Shown here piece after piece: positions 63,004 through 64,000 of a stretch of 64,000 nucleotides of DNA; the stretch's first letter is position 1, and every line of letters begins with the position of its first letter. Location of the stretch: contig BEXV01000324.1 of assembly GCA_003118195.1 (NCBI GenBank), positions 167,396 through 231,395 on the forward strand, written 5' to 3'. A model generated the notes under the pieces. The model was not told where the DNA came from. It saw only the letters and a program-made list of their open reading frames with translations, and ran no database searches. Source of the stretch: Hemicentrotus pulcherrimus. Lineage: Eukaryota; Echinodermata; Echinoidea; Camarodonta; Strongylocentrotidae. Both the position numbers and the translations under genes were made by a program.

Positions 63004-63183
63004 ACTATATAAATGTAAAAATTACTGCTTTAATTTTCGAGAAATAGTTGTTCTTATACGCTCTCGGGGAGGTTACAATCGTGTTTTTGCGCTCGGCAAG
63101 CCTCGGGCAATGGCACGATTTTAACCTCCGCTTGAGCGTAAAAAAACAACTACGTCTCTCAAAGCAGTCATTATTACTATAGT
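63004..63183. mobile_element. Fold-back MITE, 180 bp
   Basis: Arm 1 (63004-63083) and the reverse complement of arm 2 (63114-63183) share ACTATA, GACTGCTTT/TACTGCTTT, TAGTTGTT, TACGCTC and GGAGGTTA-AATCGTG in order. A 30-base GC-rich loop (GCGCTCGGCAAGCCTCGGGC core) sits between them. Long inverted arms filling the whole element are typical of fold-back MITEs. The ends ACTATA/TATAGT would fit a TA target, but a duplication cannot be fixed. No coding capacity. Confidence 0.75.
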
Positions 63184-64000
63184 ATTTATATTTTCCTCCG
63201 TCTCTTTGAAATGTTTGTCAAAAACCATATGATCCAGTTAAAATGATTAAATAAAATACTCAATATACTACCTGAAGAGCTTAGCATAAGGGTGCTCATG
63301 CGATTTTTTTCGAAATATTTCTAACTGCATGAGATCTTTAAGATCCAAAAATATAATAGGTTATAAAATAGTTTTCCTTTCTCAAACATTGTTATTTTTA
63401 TAAAATGAATTTTCCCCATGCACTTTTAGATAAAGAATAAAAATATGTCCTAAAGTTTCAGAAAACAGGAATGACGACATACGGACTTTCTTAATACAAA
63501 CTGACAAATGAAATAAAGTTATCGTGAATATCATCATATAGGTTCATAATTCATACCTAAATAAAAAGAGGTATAATTTACACAATCAAGCTAGTTTGAT
63601 ATAGTTAAACCCCCAATCGCTTGTCAAAATCTATCATGAAATCGGGCACAATCCTTTCAAAAAAAATTCCTAAAATATATTTATATCCTGCGTTATCAAA
63701 TGACTTTTAAAAGTGCACACAGCGTTTCAAGGTTTTAATGTAATTGGAGATGAAGTCTTCATGGCAACCGTTTCCAGTGGTTTCCTGGAGAGAATCAAAG
63801 TAGTCACATTTACATCCTCATCTCAGGGATGCCTTTTTCTATTCTCACGTGTCCTTCGATTCATGTGTGTCTGTCTCGTCATCCATCATCCCTTTTCCTA
63901 CGCTACAATATGCCCAAAGATGATAACAATATTATGCGTGATGCAGACGATTTTTAACGACATGAGTGCGCCTAATGGATTTGCAGTAATACCGTATTTT
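63184..64000. other. No gene recognised
   Basis: AT-rich to the window end with no repeats or exon signals seen. Confidence 0.55.

Noticed and set aside
1..64000. CRISPR array, operons, phage or bacterial defence genes
   Set aside because: No spaced direct-repeat array and no long uninterrupted genes; the sequence is eukaryotic in character.

Overview
This window looks like animal nuclear DNA that is almost entirely non-coding. It is AT-rich. No open frame in resolved sequence exceeds 165 codons, and the longer ones are mostly translated (CT)n/(GA)n microsatellites. There are no bacterial-style gene arrays, no rRNA and no intact tRNA. The repeat content points to a marine invertebrate: a tRNA-derived SINE whose tail carries GTAAAGCGCTTT...GCGTTATATAA, a retroposon 3' end with a perfect (CTTGAA)5 tail, TTAA-flanked and CAGTGGCG-ended MITEs, and long CT tracts. 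My best guess is an echinoderm, probably sea-urchin-like, by recall of repeat style only. A mollusc or another marine invertebrate is not excluded.

Layout. 1-5.9 kb: unique-looking DNA with small microsatellites. 6.0-6.4 kb: first copy of a TTAA-flanked MITE family; further copies lie at 23.5 kb and 28.1 kb, and the last runs into a reversed half-copy that makes a long hairpin. 7-12.5 kb: GA/CT microsatellites, a retroposon 3' end and a 368-base gap. 14-20 kb: two single-N contig joins, each preceded by sequence that occurs a second time nearby. 21.7 and 24.5 kb: old local duplications. 29.7 kb: a 14-bp minisatellite. 30.2 kb: a second, different TTAA-type MITE. 35.0 kb: a tRNA-derived element with intact Pol III boxes. 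41.45 kb: a near-complete SINE; its truncated relative is at 49.8 kb. 46.7-47.9 kb: possible hAT-type termini. 50.6-51.0 kb: a hAT-like MITE with 8-bp target duplications that contains the second gap. 59.4 kb: further hAT-like ends. 62.4 kb: a frameshifted fragment resembling the N-terminus of Crypton-type tyrosine-recombinase ORFs. 63.0-63.2 kb: a compact fold-back MITE.

Host genes. None is identified with confidence. The best candidate is a 200-base 3'-terminal exon at 43762-43961 (plus strand), followed by weaker exon-like segments at 49484-49567 and 24785-24860. If they are real, the window lies mainly in introns or between genes. The evidence is splice signals and residue composition only.

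The most interesting material is the TTAA-bounded MITE family with one conserved and one divergent half, its head-to-head fold-back at 28.3-28.7 kb, and the decayed recombinase-like fragment. No new operating system such as a defence locus, operon or CRISPR is visible.
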